A DNA stretch of 64,000 nt from Gnetum montanum (GCA_015680685.1 MNCI01008581.1:116927-180926); one strand, 5' to 3'; shown: positions 33,736-46,500, counted from the stretch's first letter. Translations and numbers: made by a program. Notes: generated from the letters alone by a model not told the origin.

Positions 33736-33740
33736 AATAG
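33736..33740. repeat. E3 target-site duplication, right
   Basis: AATAG, identical to 24125-24129. Confidence 0.9.
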
Positions 33741-34425
33741 CAAATTCTATATTTAATGACAATGTGCTAAATTATCTATTAATCTTTCTCATAGATCAAT
33801 ATCTTGGTAATTAGAGTTGTCCAAGGGATATAAAATAAGACTCTAACACTCATTACTTGTCTTTACCATCTTTGTAACTCCATGTTGACATGACAATTCA
33901 TCCTTACAATATATGTCATTTTGTTAAATGTGTTATGAAACTAATGATTACATATTATTATGCACACTTTTGTAATACCATTTCATCATTTGGTTGAGAA
34001 ATTAATGATTGGTATTTCTAAGAAACTTTATAAGCATGCATATATCCTTATGGTAGTAAATCACAAGAATGCACACAAATACATAAAGGTATTGTCTTTA
34101 GAACTCATGAATTTATAGATAATTGACATAAAAGAATAGGAAAAATGAACATCTTCTTTATTATTTTCTAACTATATTACATGAAAAAATCAAGGACTTC
34201 CCATATTAAGAGTATATAGGAAAAAACTAGATTGTCTAGAGCCTAACCAATATTGTACACCTTCTTCTATTGTAGTTGTAGGCTTCTCCAACATTTTTAA
34301 TAGATTCTCTATATATTATTTTTTTCCTACTCTTCATTTGAAATTTATTGTGGGATAAGTAATTTTTAGCACCAAGCATTCTATAAACATTATTCATAAA
34401 CATACTAGTACAATCCTGTAGGGCA

Positions 34426-35330
34426 TGTGGTGTAGGAACACCTCTTCCAATCCCCTTTCTTCATCCATATAGATGATTTTTGTAGGTTTTGGACACTATG
34501 GAGATGTCTTGGAGGTTAAGGAGACCTCTTGGTTGAGAGCTAAGCCTTCACAAGAGATGTCTAGCATAATGAGAATACATCTATCTCATATTAAAGGCAT
34601 CTCACGTAAGACATATTTTCCATATTAGAGACATCTTAGGTGAGATGTCTCCCACATACTTGAGACTTCTTAGGTAAGACATCTCAGCTAAAGTGGAGAT
34701 GTCTCACATCCACTAGAGACATCACCCAAGTTCATGAGACATCTCTTTTGCATGCTGAAATTAATAGTGAGATGTCTTGGAAAAGCTCAAGATTACCTGT
34801 ACGATTGGGAAAACTTCAGAATTAGTAGTTCCAAGTTAGGAAATAGCAAAGAAAAGATGAGAAAAGATAGAAATAGTTGGGAGTCTCCAAGTTGAGCACG
34901 GAAAAAGACTTATAGATTTATTGTCTTCAAATTCCAATAAATATTATATGTGTTTTCATGTTTTTACACATGAGTTGATAAAAGTGGCATGAGAGAACTT
35001 GTGTAAGAGTCCATAAGTGTGTATGCAGCTTGTATGTTTTGCCTTACTATCTCTTGTGTGTACTATGTGTTTGTGAAAGAGATCTCATTCGGTTGTATCT
35101 TACATTAAGAACAATCGTGGTATAGTTGTAGAGTCTCACACTTTGTAATATCATTGAGTGTTGTGAGTGGATTGTATTATTGTGGGTTGTGAAACCATTA
35201 ATTGTAATATTCTTTACATTAATTGAAGAGAGATAGTTTTCTTATTTTCTAGCAAGTTAAACTATATTTCATAATTTTTGGATTTAGTAGAATTTGAGAT
35301 TAAAACAAACAAAGTGAACCAGCTCTAACA
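34426..35330 (+). repeat. Solo-LTR-like insertion with GAGATGTCTC array
   Basis: 905 bp with ends TGTGGTGTAGG and CTCTAACA, resembling TG...CA LTR termini of copia-type elements. It splits a sequence that is continuous in the 40-kb copy (GGGCA joined to TGACT at 40756-40766). Only CATG could be a duplicated target. No internal coding region is present. The strand is a guess from a TATA-like AATAAATATTATATG near 34937. Confidence 0.6.
34492..34792. repeat. GAGATGTCTC palindrome array
   Basis: The 10-bp palindrome GAGATGTCTC and close variants (AGACATCTCA, GAGACATCTC, GAGATGTCTT, GAGACCTCTT) recur about a dozen times in 300 bp, in both orientations, in the first third of the LTR-like insertion. 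Confidence 0.8.
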
Positions 35331-35690
35331 TGACTTTTCCTAGTTCTATCTAGAATATTATTATGCTCCTTAGAAATAGAAATTTTAGACATCAAAATTC
35401 CAACAAAATTATAATCTAATACATATTTTCGCGATAGGAAAAAGAAATATAAAAAACTTTATATCCTAATTGCTCTTTTTCTTCATATAGCTTCTTCACA
35501 GATTTAGTCTTAGACTTTAATTTCTTCATACGATCTAGATTTGAGGTTGTATGCTTTACCTCAATTTCTTGTTTGCTTTACTTTCTACAAATTGTGCTTG
35601 CTATCCCAGTTGCCATTGCCAATATTGCACATCCTATCTTGGGAGTTCTCTTACAATATTGGTAGTAGTATGTGTAACTTGAGAGTTGTG

Positions 35691-37149
35691 GTATTTGATG
35701 ATAAATCCCTTAATAAAAACATTGAAATTTTGGTAAAATTTGATGAAAATATTTGAACTTTTGTTTATCATGAGTCATGGTATCGCAACACAATTTGTGG
35801 TCTTCAAACCATGAGTTAACCACACATCATGGTTTTCAAAAATGATTAGAAAATTTTTAATTAGGGATACCACAGGTTATGATATGTTTACCACAACATA
35901 TCCATGGGTTGTGAAAAAAAGCATATTTTAAGGGTAGATTTGAAAGCATGTATCTCCATTGATATTTAGAATTTTGAGGTGATCTTGTGCACATTGGGAA
36001 GCTCATAAAAGGATCTATCTACCTACAAAATTATAGGTTAATTTATTTGATTAGTCAAGTTTAGTATGGAAAATTATCACCTTGAATTATCTAATTTTGT
36101 TAGAACACATTTCCATGAGTCTTGGAAAAATACCACAAGTCATGGTTGACATTTAATGGTGAATTGGTAGCCACGAGTAATGGTGACCTCATTGTTTAAT
36201 TTTGTGAATACCATGATCTCACAATGAATCGTGGTCTACTTTACTACAAGTCATGGTTAGGTTGTGGTGCTATAGAAAACTTGAATTTCTATAAATTCTA
36301 AAATTAGGTTTCAATATAACTTGAATTGGTAATGTCATCTTGAGCTACAAGATACACTGTGATAAAGAATTAATCAAATTGATTTGAATTTTGTAAGGAA
36401 ATTGATTAGTTCCACTTTAATGACTTTTGGTCTTCTAGTTTGAATGCTAAATTAATTCTATAATAAATTTAATTGAAATGCTTCAATGATTTAGTTGATG
36501 TTGATGATCTAATGATGATATAAAGTGAGAAATTATTGATGAATATTGATGAGCATTAAACTTGTTAGAAATGATGAATGAATTACTAATAAATAAAAAT
36601 TGATAAATTAATGGCAATTAATAAAATGATGATGATGAAATTGTTGAAAAAATTAATAAATTAGAGGAAAATTCCATAACTCACATAATCTTCTCACTAA
36701 AGTTTCTAATACAACATATTATGTTCCCATATTTATAGCCAATTGATGGGGCCATAATGGTATATGATGGAACAAACATTTTTTTTCATGGAAAATGAGC
36801 TAGAAATTAAAGGGACATAAGAGATTGGGATCATTATTTAATTATATCCTTCCATCAGTCTTTTTTAGAAAGAAAAATGAATGGGATTTCCTATCTTGTC
36901 CTATATGTCATAAAGATTTAAATGTAAATTACAAAGCTTTTGTTCCTATTTTATAAAATTCTATTTTGTCTTTACTTTAACTGTGATTTTTGTCTTTTTG
37001 TCTTCATAATTCTACTTGGTTTTGTTGCACTTCCATAGATAAATATGACCTTCTATCACATTGAACTCTAGCTTGTTGAATTCATTTCTTTGTTTTCTTT
37101 AGAGTCCACAACATGGACATGAAAATTGAGTTAAGTATAAGTGTTCAAA
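35691..37149. other. Unassigned insert with ACCATGACTYGTGGT-like words
   Basis: No coding region. Words of the type CACGAGTCATGGT, CACAAGTCATGGT and their complements recur between 35770 and 36270. A minus-strand TATA-like GGCTATAAATATGG lies at about 36728-36741, so this may be an LTR or LTR remnant of another family. 36500-36670 is a low-complexity run of GATGAT/AATTGATAAAT. Confidence 0.45.
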
Positions 37150-37579
37150 GCACATATTAAAACCAATAGAGGTTGTATGCTTACCTAAATTTCCTGTTTA
37201 CCTTACTTTATATGACTTGTGCTTGCTATCCTAATTGTTGTTACCATTATTGCACATTTTTTTTTTGGGATTTCTTCTTACATTGTTAGTAGTAGTGTGC
37301 ATAACTTAAAAGGTTACAATGGTTATAACTACCTTAACAATTGCAGATCTCATATTGATTGTCTTTCTCTTTTTTAAGTTTATGATGAAGGTATTTGATT
37401 GCAGAATTAGAGAAAGAACACATGATGCAAATGAGGATGACATACCTATTAATGATAACATTTTGACAATCATTTTAATAAAGTTGCTAAATCTGAACCT
37501 CATTGTCTAATTGTTGTGAAGTTTGAAAACACATTTTCTAAAGTAGTATCATTACACCTGGTTTTGACACACCAAGGAT

Positions 37580-38100
37580 CCCATGTTAGTCCTTCTTAAC
37601 TTTTTCAATTCATTCAAAGTATACATTGATGCTTTAGATAAGATAACCAGTGGTGTGTTATTGCAAGATAAATGCCCAGTAGCCTACAAATCTTAGGTGC
37701 TAAACTAGATAGAACAAATGTGGCCCATATATAAAAAAGAAATGTTCACCATTGTGCATTATCTTTGCACTTGGTGACATAATCTCCTAGGTGATTCCAT
37801 GGTAATAAAGATAGATAATCTGACATGAGCTACCTTCTTACTTAATCAAAGTTGAAGCTAAAATAGAACAAATGGTTGATTTGAAAGTTCCAAGTCATGG
37901 GTTCAATTTCGGTAGGTAATGATTAGTTATAAAATTTTAATTGGACTATATATCTTGGGGTGTATCTTTATTACAATTATTTCAAGGTTCCAACAATCCC
38001 TTCAAAATAGGTCAGATGGTTGAGTATGCTCCAAAAATTTGATCTTCAATTTATAAATTGACCCAGAAAAGAGAAAGTGATGCTAGGCACTAACTAAGTA
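37580..38100 (+). pseudogene. Gypsy RNase H remnant (copy 1)
   Basis: Translated pieces read PMLVLLNFFNSFKVYIDA, VAYKS, PIYKKEMFTIVHYLCTW, then HNLLGDSMVIKIDN and ATFLLNQS, the order of gypsy RT-connection and RNase H (canonical VYTDAS..., YP-YEKE, TDN). Multiple stops and a frame change are present. After the SINE insertion it resumes at 38004 with LQFI and KEKV, the family's 'PGKENV' position. Confidence 0.75.
37867..38003 (+). mobile_element. tRNA-derived SINE, 137 bp
   Basis: Flanked by exact AAAATAG duplications (37860-37866 and 38004-38010). The empty site is visible in the duplicate copy near 42228, where GCTAAAATAAGCC runs straight into the CGTTGAGTATGCTCC segment. An A-box-like TGGTTGATTTG lies near its start and a B-box-like GGGTTCAATTTC about 25 bp later, the spacing of a tRNA promoter. 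It has no poly-A tail; the 3' end reads ACAATCCCTTC. Confidence 0.75.
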
Positions 38101-38110
38101 TACATGACAC

Positions 38111-40189
38111 CCATTAGAACATGATTAGGAGTGTAGCAAGTATGCGATATATTATCATATAAGCATTGGGATGATAAGACATATGCAAAACAACATGAGC
38201 ATGAACACATCCATATATAAACCCTTAAGATAACTAGGATACCTCCCTATACCACATACATCTAATCATATAACCCTTTTTGTAAAGTAGGTGTAGTGCC
38301 TAAGCTGAAGGATAATGTCCTAACAGCCTACGTATCCTTATGACATAGTACATAAGGAATTAGAACCATTTAGTTCTATCAAAGGAAAAAAATTGGTGTT
38401 TAAGTTAGCATGGAACCTGAATTGATCTTCATACTTATTTGGCCCTTGTTTTGGAGGGAAGTAGCCTTCAAACAACCAATAAGACATATTTTCTTATACT
38501 CTTCCTTACTTGAAAGAAGCAAAAATCTTAGAGCTTAAGTCATTGTTCATACACTTTCTAAACATGAAGAGTTTAATGCATATCAAGAAAGTTGAACAAC
38601 TATAAGCCCATTTAACAATTGTAGGCAAGAAGATGTAACAAAACCACTTTAAAGAAGCACCACTCAGCACCATCCTTGAGTCTTAAAGTTGTTAAGTATT
38701 CTAGAGTAGACTTAAGATGGAGAAAGCCTCAACGTTCATAGAACCTAGAAATGATGCATGGCAATGAAATTCCTTATGTGTCTAAGATATCCTAGTATGG
38801 TTCCAACTGCAAATTAGGAAATGTTGCATAGGCTTGGGTTATGACTTCTACTATTTTGACAAGGTCTTCCTCTTTGGCTTCTTTACTTGAAACTTGGAAA
38901 CTGATAGGCTTAGTACCGATGCCAATGCCCTTACTTGCATAATTAATTAATTTTCAAAATCTCAATTTCATTTTGTTAGATCTCTACCAATATTTTCCAA
39001 CTCTTGTAAGAGATTGTTAATAACATCTTATAGGTGCTCCATACAATCCATACAATTTTTGAACCTAAAGTTTTGGGTGAGAACAAGTTTGTGTTTTCTG
39101 CTAAAATTTAACTTCAGCAAGAAAGGGACTTCCATGAGATCAACAACTAGCTCCTAAATCATTTGAGCCTTTTCTACTGCTAGTAGATGGGGTATAATTA
39201 TGCACTCTACTTGTAACAATTAATTCCATAGTTCTTATATCTTTTCAAGTAACTTATCTATCTATTTTTCTTCCTCTTCCTTATTCTATATTGGCTTCTC
39301 CTCCATGATTAGATCCTCAATAGGATGAGACTAGAATCTACTTTCTTTTCTTTTTCCATATTGTTTGTCACATGTAGCTACTTTTTATACTTGTTTGAGT
39401 TGGCTTCAAATATTGGATATTAATCCAAAAACTTATCTTTCATTTTTAAAATTCTTCTTCAAACTTAAAGTGTTTAGTTTTGTATGATCTAATCAATCAT
39501 AAGGTCCAAGAAAATAATAAAAAAATATGTTGATATTAAGTATTGTATAGTTTTGGATTAAATCATAAAGCCATAGCAAGCTTTGTGTACATGCCTCAAT
39601 AACTAGTGAAATGAAAAAGTTATTCAAGATACAAAGAAAGTCCATACTCAGAAATTATTATTTTATGTTCATCATACATGTATTATGAGTCTTATTGTGA
39701 AGGTTACACTTGTTACAGTTGGTCTTACATAAGAGACTAAGTCCTTTTATATAATAATCATCTTTATTTGCCAACTTTAAACTTTCATTGACTATTAAAT
39801 TTTATTATAGCCCATCCTTGATAGCTAATGGACTACTACATCTCATTGTAGCCTATCCTTGACTTTGTAGCTACTTCTAAGCTTCTATAACATCTGCTTA
39901 GACCTTTTCTTCTTCTTCTTTTTTCAAAGAAATTAGATTCTCACATTCAAAAATCTCTTTGGGAACTTTTACTCCTTCATAGGTAGGTTACTTCTCCTTT
40001 CATCAACCTTTTAGTCTATGGTGACATCCTAACTTCTTACTTTATTTGTTACTTTATGATTAAATTATATTTGATGCTAGTGAACTCATCAATGCCAATG
40101 TCTTCATACCTTACATTACATTTTTCTTACTTCCCTCTCTTTTATTATTCCTTCTTATTGTAATAATTTCCTTACAACTTATGTTTCAT
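38111..40189. other. No gene recognised; dispersed-repeat remnants
   Basis: 38240-38390 matches 48935-49110 (CCCCTATACTACATGCATCTA-type sequence, then CATCCTACATATCCCTATGACA-type), so a repeat family is present twice in the window. The rest is AT-rich with no convincing open frame. Confidence 0.5.
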
Positions 40190-42330
40190 AGGAAGGTGAT
40201 GACAGTTCAACCTTAAAATATGTCCTTTCCTTAAATATATTATGAAAGTGATGATTGCATGCTATTATGCATACTTGAAGTCTAATACTCTCCTTCAAGC
40301 ATAAGTTTTATTTTACCATTCCATCATTTAGTCAAGAAATCCATGAGTGGTAGTTGTAAGAAATTTTATGAGCACACATATATCCTCATGGTAGCAAATC
40401 ACGAGGATGCACAAAGGTATTCTCTCCTTCACTTATGAATTTATAGATAATTGACATATAAGAATAGGAAAAATAAACATCTTCTTTATTATTTTCCAAT
40501 TGCGTTACATGCAAAATTAAGAACTTCCCTTATTAGGAGTATATAGGAAAAAATTAGATTCTCAAGAGCCAAACAAATATTATACAACTTCTTCTATTGC
40601 AATCCTAGGCTTTTTCTCCAACATTTGTAATAGATTATTCATATATCCTTGTTTTTCTCCTACTCCTTCACATATGGAATTCATTATGGGGCAAGTAAAT
40701 TTGAGCATCAAGCATTCTACAAACATCTTTTGTAAACATGTTAGTACAAGCATGCAGGGCATGACTTATCCTAGTCTTGTCTAGAATTGTATTGTGCTCC
40801 TTAAAAATAGAAATATTCTACATCATAATTCTAACAAATTTATTATCTAACGCATATTTATTGCAATAAGAAGAAGGAATATCGAAAAACTTATATCCTA
40901 ATTGCTTTTTTTTTCTTCATATAGTTTCTTCATAGATTTAGTTATAGACTTTAATTTCTTCGTACGACCTAGATTTGAGGTTGTATGTTTTACTTCAATT
41001 TCCTGTCTACCTTACTTTCTACAACTTGTGCTTGTTATCCTAGTTGTTACTACCATTGGTGCACATCCTCTCTTGGGATTTCTTTTTACAACATTTATAG
41101 TAGTATGTGTAACTTAAGAGGTTACAATGGTTATAACTATCTTAACAATTACAACTCTCATATGGATTGGGAAAGGCTAAATCCATAGCTTATATCGCTC
41201 GTAAGAAATCACAACTGTTCATGAACCACTGTATTTTTCCATATATTCATGAACTATTATGTCTCTTTATTAACAACTTTCCATTTTTTATATGCTATTA
41301 ATGATAAGTTAATAATTGTACATATTCTTTACAATTATATTTTAACAAATTATCTTTCAATTTTTCAAGTTTATGATGGAGGTATATAACAAAAGTGGAG
41401 AGAGAACACATGATGGAAACTAGGATGGCATACCTATTGATGATAACATTTTGACAATCATTATAATCAAGTTGCTAAATCTGAACCTTATTATCTAATT
41501 GTTGTAATGTTTCAAAATAGCTTTATGAAAATTAATGATCACAAATTGAGCCTAATGCAACTTGAGCTGTAGTAATTTACAAAGTGAACCAACTTCAATG
41601 GTGCCCACTGAATGGATGTACAATGATTTGTATAGTCAATTAAGCTTGTGGAACCTTTCCTAATTTGCATAAGTTTCTTATTTTTCCTTGTTCCAAGTTT
41701 CCATTTCTAGATTTCTCTTGAAACAAGTTATTGATCTTATGCTTTTGCCTAGGGTTGGAACTGTGCTAGGAGATCTTCGCCACATGAGGAATCTTGTTAC
41801 AATTATTTTAACATTATGTGAATATTGAAGTGTACTAACTTGAGTCCACTTTGGAACACTTGACGACTTTGGGACTCAAGGGTAATGTTGAGCAGTTCTT
41901 TTTTAGAGTAGTGTTGTTACTCTTGGTTCTAGCACACTACGGGCCCATGTTAGTCCTACATAACCTTTTCAAATCCTTTGAAGTATACATAGATGTTTTA
42001 GATGAGGCAATTGGTGGCCTGTTGTTTCAAAACAAGCACTTGATAGCCTACAAATATAAGAAGTTGAACTCGACAAAACAAATGTAACCTATATATGAAA
42101 AGGAGACATTCCCTATTATGCATTGTCTTCACACTTGGTGACAATGTCTCCTAGGTAATCCTATGATAGTAAAGAGGGACAATATTGCCATGAGCTACCT
42201 TCTTAATCAAAGTTGAAGCTAAAATAAGCCACGTCGTTGAGTATGCTCCAGGAATTTGATTGTCAATTTATTTACCAAGCGGGAAAAGAGAACGTGATGT
42301 CATGCACTAACTAAGAATACATGACATGTG
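40190..42330 (+). mobile_element. Old gypsy fragment, copy 2 (uninterrupted)
   Basis: This is the cleaner relative of 33870-38110, same orientation, about 6 kb away. It lacks the 905-bp LTR-like insertion and the SINE and so serves as the empty site for both. It ends with the RNase H remnant. A minus-strand open frame of 60 codons at 40580-40762 has no assignable domain. Confidence 0.65.
41840..42320 (+). pseudogene. Gypsy RNase H remnant (copy 2)
   Basis: Open from 41851 to 42087 with GPMLVLHNLFKSFEVYIDVL, DEAIGGLLFQNKHLIAYKYK and LNSTKQ, then PIYEKETFPIMHCLHTW, LLGNPMIVKRDN and SYLLNQS after a stop. This is the standard gypsy RT-tail plus RNase H order (D...E...D). A final KREKRT segment matches the 'PGKENV' position. 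Stops and one frame break make it nonfunctional. Confidence 0.8.
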
Positions 42331-42929
42331 TTAGATGACATATGGTGAATTAAACAATGCATTATCAAACACAAACAAGCCTATTAACATACTTGGCAAA
42401 TATTTTGACACATTCTTCCATTGGTCTAATTCCTTGCTTGCTCGCTAAGCAATATCATGAGTTTAGTAGAATACGAAACATCATCAAGAAGTTTATCATA
42501 TTTACCACATACTGGCATAGAACAAAATAGTGAACTAGCCGTAAGGTATTGCATTACAAATTGTCATTTAACCTATTTCGTAAATCATTACGCATACTAT
42601 ATCCGAAACATTATAAAATCAACACCAACGCATTTAACCCATACACAAAATGTTAAAAAACACACACCACTTCAAAATACAAAGAAACATAAATCACAAA
42701 GCAAAAATAACAAGTTAAGAATGTTGTACTTGGAAACGTCCGCATACACATCCTCCGTGGTCTCCCTTGCCACCATGGGCAATACCGCCTCCTCCCACAA
42801 GCCTTCCCATCTCTGCTGTAATAATACACACATGCCAAACACCATTTCATACCCAGGAACAGAGTCAGCATAGAAATAAAACCCTCAAACCTCATTATGA
42901 TGGAGATAAACCATATCAAAAATCAGCAA
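42331..42929. other. Unassigned, with a 138-codon open frame
   Basis: A plus-strand open frame (42457-42873) has no recognisable domain; it spans an A/C-rich, low-complexity stretch with many AAC and ACA triplets, which keeps frames open by chance. Confidence 0.4.
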
Positions 42930-43570
42930 CAGATGCAGCCATTCCTGCACCGGTAAACATGCTCATGCCTGTATCCCTAGAAGTCCGAACCAGAGCCATA
43001 TTGGCTTTGAGCAACATTGCCCAGCACTCACCTCAGCTCTGTGATGTGGTTTTCAATGCCGAGGCACTGTTTCACTTTGTTATGTTGCTACCCTACTACT
43101 ACTGCTACTACTGACATGGCATGGCCGGAGCAAGAGCAGCAATACATGTTATTTTGTCAATTTGTGGAGTTTGTCTTTATTTGCCATGAAAATGTAAGAT
43201 CCTATGGATCTTTAAACGTAACAAAGGTTCAGTTTTAGTTTCATATGTCATGAATATCAGTAAAATAGATCCATAAGGCTTTCCAACTTTCCAACATAAG
43301 AAAGCTTTAGTTTCTACGAGAACATGACACAGGTTCTTGCTCTCCCCCTTCTTGCTAGCCTTGTCATTATGTGCAGGCATGATCCAGCCATGCAAGGAAT
43401 GGTGAACCTAACTTCAGTGGATTTCTCTTACAGAAATCTTTGCAGACATGGGCTGGTTTTCCTACCTCTGGCAATCATCATTCGTGGGCAACCTACGCCT
43501 AATTTGGTGTTCAAGTTATTGCTGATCATAGAGCTGAGCGCCTTACCGCCTAATTTTGTTAAAGAGCTAG
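42930..43570 (+). pseudogene. Importin-alpha-like ARM repeat pseudogene fragment
   Basis: Importin-alpha carries nuclear-localisation cargo; its armadillo repeats have the pattern V..QA.WAL.NIA..SP..RD.V...GAL. Here 42932-43085 reads AAIPAPVNMLM, EVRTRAILALSNIAQHSPQ, then LCDVVFNAEALFHFVMLL, a good ARM match. At 43430-43560 RNLCR and RGQPTPNLVF resemble the next repeat's S(N)LCRG.P.P.F, but are split by about 39 extra nucleotides. The parts in between are out of frame, and the rest of the gene is absent. It is likely a degraded gene fragment, possibly carried by a TE. Confidence 0.5.
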
Positions 43571-43589
43571 GCCTTGATTAGGTTACATT

Positions 43590-46500
43590 TATACATGGCA
43601 ATCATCATTTATTTTACATTTGGAAAATTGACTAAATGTCTAAACAACAAAGCCATAGGAGTTGGGCTTACATATATAGAGGTCTTAGATGCTTAGATGG
43701 TGAAGTGTTGAGAGCTAGACATCGAGACTTGGAGATGTATGCTTAGTGTTCAAGCTTCAATTTTATAATTTTAATTTTTGAAATTTGCTTTTAAAATCCA
43801 GTCAAAATTTAAATAGATTTTCATTTTTAATAAAAACTTCAAAGGCCATAACATTACTATTTGAAGTCCGTTTGCACTAAATAAATAATCGTTTTGGAGC
43901 TTTTGGACATGATCAAAAGGTTAGAATCTTTGCTCAAGAACTCAAAAATTAGTATTTTAACATAGGGCTTAACTTGTTCAAAAACTTAAAATTATCATAA
44001 GTTCCAATTTAGAAATCTGTAATTAGTTATAAACAATCACCTTGGAACAACTTTGGACTTTATGCTACAAAGGTCAGGTCAAAACAACTAAATAAGAGCC
44101 AGAAATAAGAGGATCTCATTCACATTTAGGATAATCTATAACTAATCATTATTTAAATAGTCTTAAACCATAGGGCTACACATTTAGATATATACTTTAT
44201 TTTATATAAAAGTTCATAAACTAAATTCTTTGATTTCATAACAAAACTAGGTTAGTGATCCTAGTATGAAAAATATACCTTATTGGTGGTTCGAAGGTTA
44301 CTTCCCTTTTGAAATAAGGCCAAAAGGAGCATAGAGATTGTTGTCGCATTTTCACCATTATTACGGAGAAGTGATGATTGTTGGTAGGCTTTTAAAAATG
44401 AATAAAGTTATGATACTTTGGTTTTATAAAAGACCTATTTGAAGCTAGCCTAATATCAACAGCAAGGAAAAGGTTTTCAAGTAATATTTCAAAGCAACGT
44501 TAGAGGAGATTACTAGATTCACATGAGGGATATGTTTAAGTAAAGTATATTATATTTTAATCAGGAATTTGATAAACATCAAGAAGAAGTTAGTAAATCT
44601 TAAAACTAAAATTCCAAAGTTTCAAAGATGGCATTCATCAAAATATCCAAAGTCGCTACAATAGACATTCAAAAAAACAATGGCCATGTCATGGCGCCTG
44701 GTAACAACGAATGGTCTCCAAGGCTTTCAGATTAGACCGTTTTTGCTCTAGAAGGTAATGTGGCAAATGTACCTAAAAACGTGGCCAGATCCATGGCCAG
44801 AAATGCAGTAGTTAGCCATGGGCATCATGGACAGAATACCGTAACCGATTCTACCTGTAATGGTGGCTACATCTGAACCAATGAAGTCACGAAACAAGCA
44901 CCGTAGTGAGCATGAGGTAGGCGCACGAGCATTTTTGGTAGTTCCAGAACTACCAAGGTACAACGCGGCAACCTGCAGAAACCCTTACCTTTGCATATTG
45001 GGCAGACAGATGACCTATGGTGTGTGGAAGAGGTGGAGACAATGACAACAACAACAGTGGCGCTAGTGCAGATAGCCATGACAACCGGAAGCAAAGCCAT
45101 AAGACTATCACACAAACATCCAGGAGCGATTGTTGATGAAGAAGCGATGTAAAACATAGAGGTCACCACGCAGTGGTAATGAAAACCCCAAATTGCCAAG
45201 ATTGTGTTCCATAATTCCGTTTATGAGCACAACAAGCACAAGGTAGTATACAAGGTAGTATACGTGGGTTTCAATGAACTCGTGGGATTCATTGCATAAT
45301 TGTGGGGCCAATGTGACGTAGAATTTTCTCCACTGTATTATGGTTCTAAGTGATTTTATTACTACCTTAAAGTATCATATAAAAATTTAAATTAAAACCT
45401 CTAGAAGCCAATTTTGGCACAACGTTATTGATAATAGGGGATATAATAATTTAACTCCATACATTATATCTTCTAAAATTATAAGGGAGACATTTGGCAA
45501 ACATACGTTTATTTTTAACAACATTAAAACTTTATATAAGGACTTATAACCTCCTATAAAAGCTATAACTTAATTTCTTTGATATTTGGTGACGATGTGA
45601 TCACCAAGAGAATACTTGCCAACTATGGCATATATTTCTCTAATTTTTGTAACTTCTCATGGTAATCTTTATGTTATTTGTTATCAATAAAACACTTAGC
45701 AATCATAGCTCAAATTTCTAATAACTTCTTATAGAAGTTATAACTTCTAGGGTGGTTATGAATTAATACCCATAGATATTTGTAATACGGTTAACTTCTC
45801 ATGATTATTGTAACTATCTTAAGGTCACTACAAAAGGATCTCAAAGGTAGAAAGGAAATTTTTTTTTTTTTGAAAGGGGAGGGGGTTGTGGGGGTGGCGG
45901 GGTCGAAGGAGAGGAAGATTTGGAAAAAGACAATTGAAGATTACTTGTAAGATGGTTTACTAAAGACATTAATTTGGCTACTTTGTTTTAAATCCTCTAA
46001 GTTCATTTCTTTCCATTTTGTTTTAGTTGCTTAGCTAATGGTTTAGATAGTATTGTGCTTAACATTTAATTTTGAGATCTATCTTAGGTTGCTTTTATAG
46101 CTTTATTTTTGCCCAATATTAGGATTCTATTAAGATTTGTCATAAAAGAGATTATGTTGTTAAAAGGCCTCAAGAGTAATTTAATAGTAATGTCCTAACG
46201 CAATTGCTTGTTCTGAGCATAGAGAATGTAGAAAAATCTTTGGTATTTTGAAATGACTAAAATAGATTAATTGTTTTAAAGTGTATTGCCTTAATATTTT
46301 AATCCTGAAATTGTCAAATTTTTAAAGGCTCTATTGAATGCAATCTTTGACAACTATTAACTAGCCAAAATAGAGACTTGTACTTTGTCATTTATGTAGC
46401 ATTTTTGGTAGTATAATAAGATTGTCTTTACAAAATTACTTGTTAAGCTTGGAGGATTTGGACAATTTGTAGTTGAATTGAATTGGAATAACCTTATTGC

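Larger units (their letters stand above)
33870..38110 (+). mobile_element. Old gypsy fragment, copy 1, with later insertions
   Basis: This region aligns in pieces with 40190-42330: 33870-34425 with 40190-40760, 35331-35690 with 40765-41125, and 37150-38110 with 40970-42330. The block GAGGTTGTATG...TTGTGCTTGCTATCC occurs at 35543 and again at 37168. The interruptions are a 905-bp LTR-like insertion (34426-35330), an unassigned 35690-37150 segment and a SINE (37867-38003). The only coding trace is RNase H at 37580-38100. Confidence 0.65.

Noticed and set aside
1-33740. An integrated virus rather than retrotransposons
   Set aside because: The gag-pol order, primer-binding sites and LTR ends are typical of plant Ty3/gypsy elements, and no envelope or movement protein was seen.
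34492-34792. GAGATGTCTC and GATATC clusters as CRISPR or centromeric satellite
   Set aside because: Units are too short and irregular, with no spacers, and they occur within LTR-like ends.
42457-42873. 138-codon frame as a gene
   Set aside because: Low-complexity A/C-rich sequence without a recognisable domain or splice context.
44867-45199. 110-codon minus-strand frame as a gene
   Set aside because: Hydrophobic and Cys/Val-rich translation with no family pattern; competing frames on the other strand are equally open.
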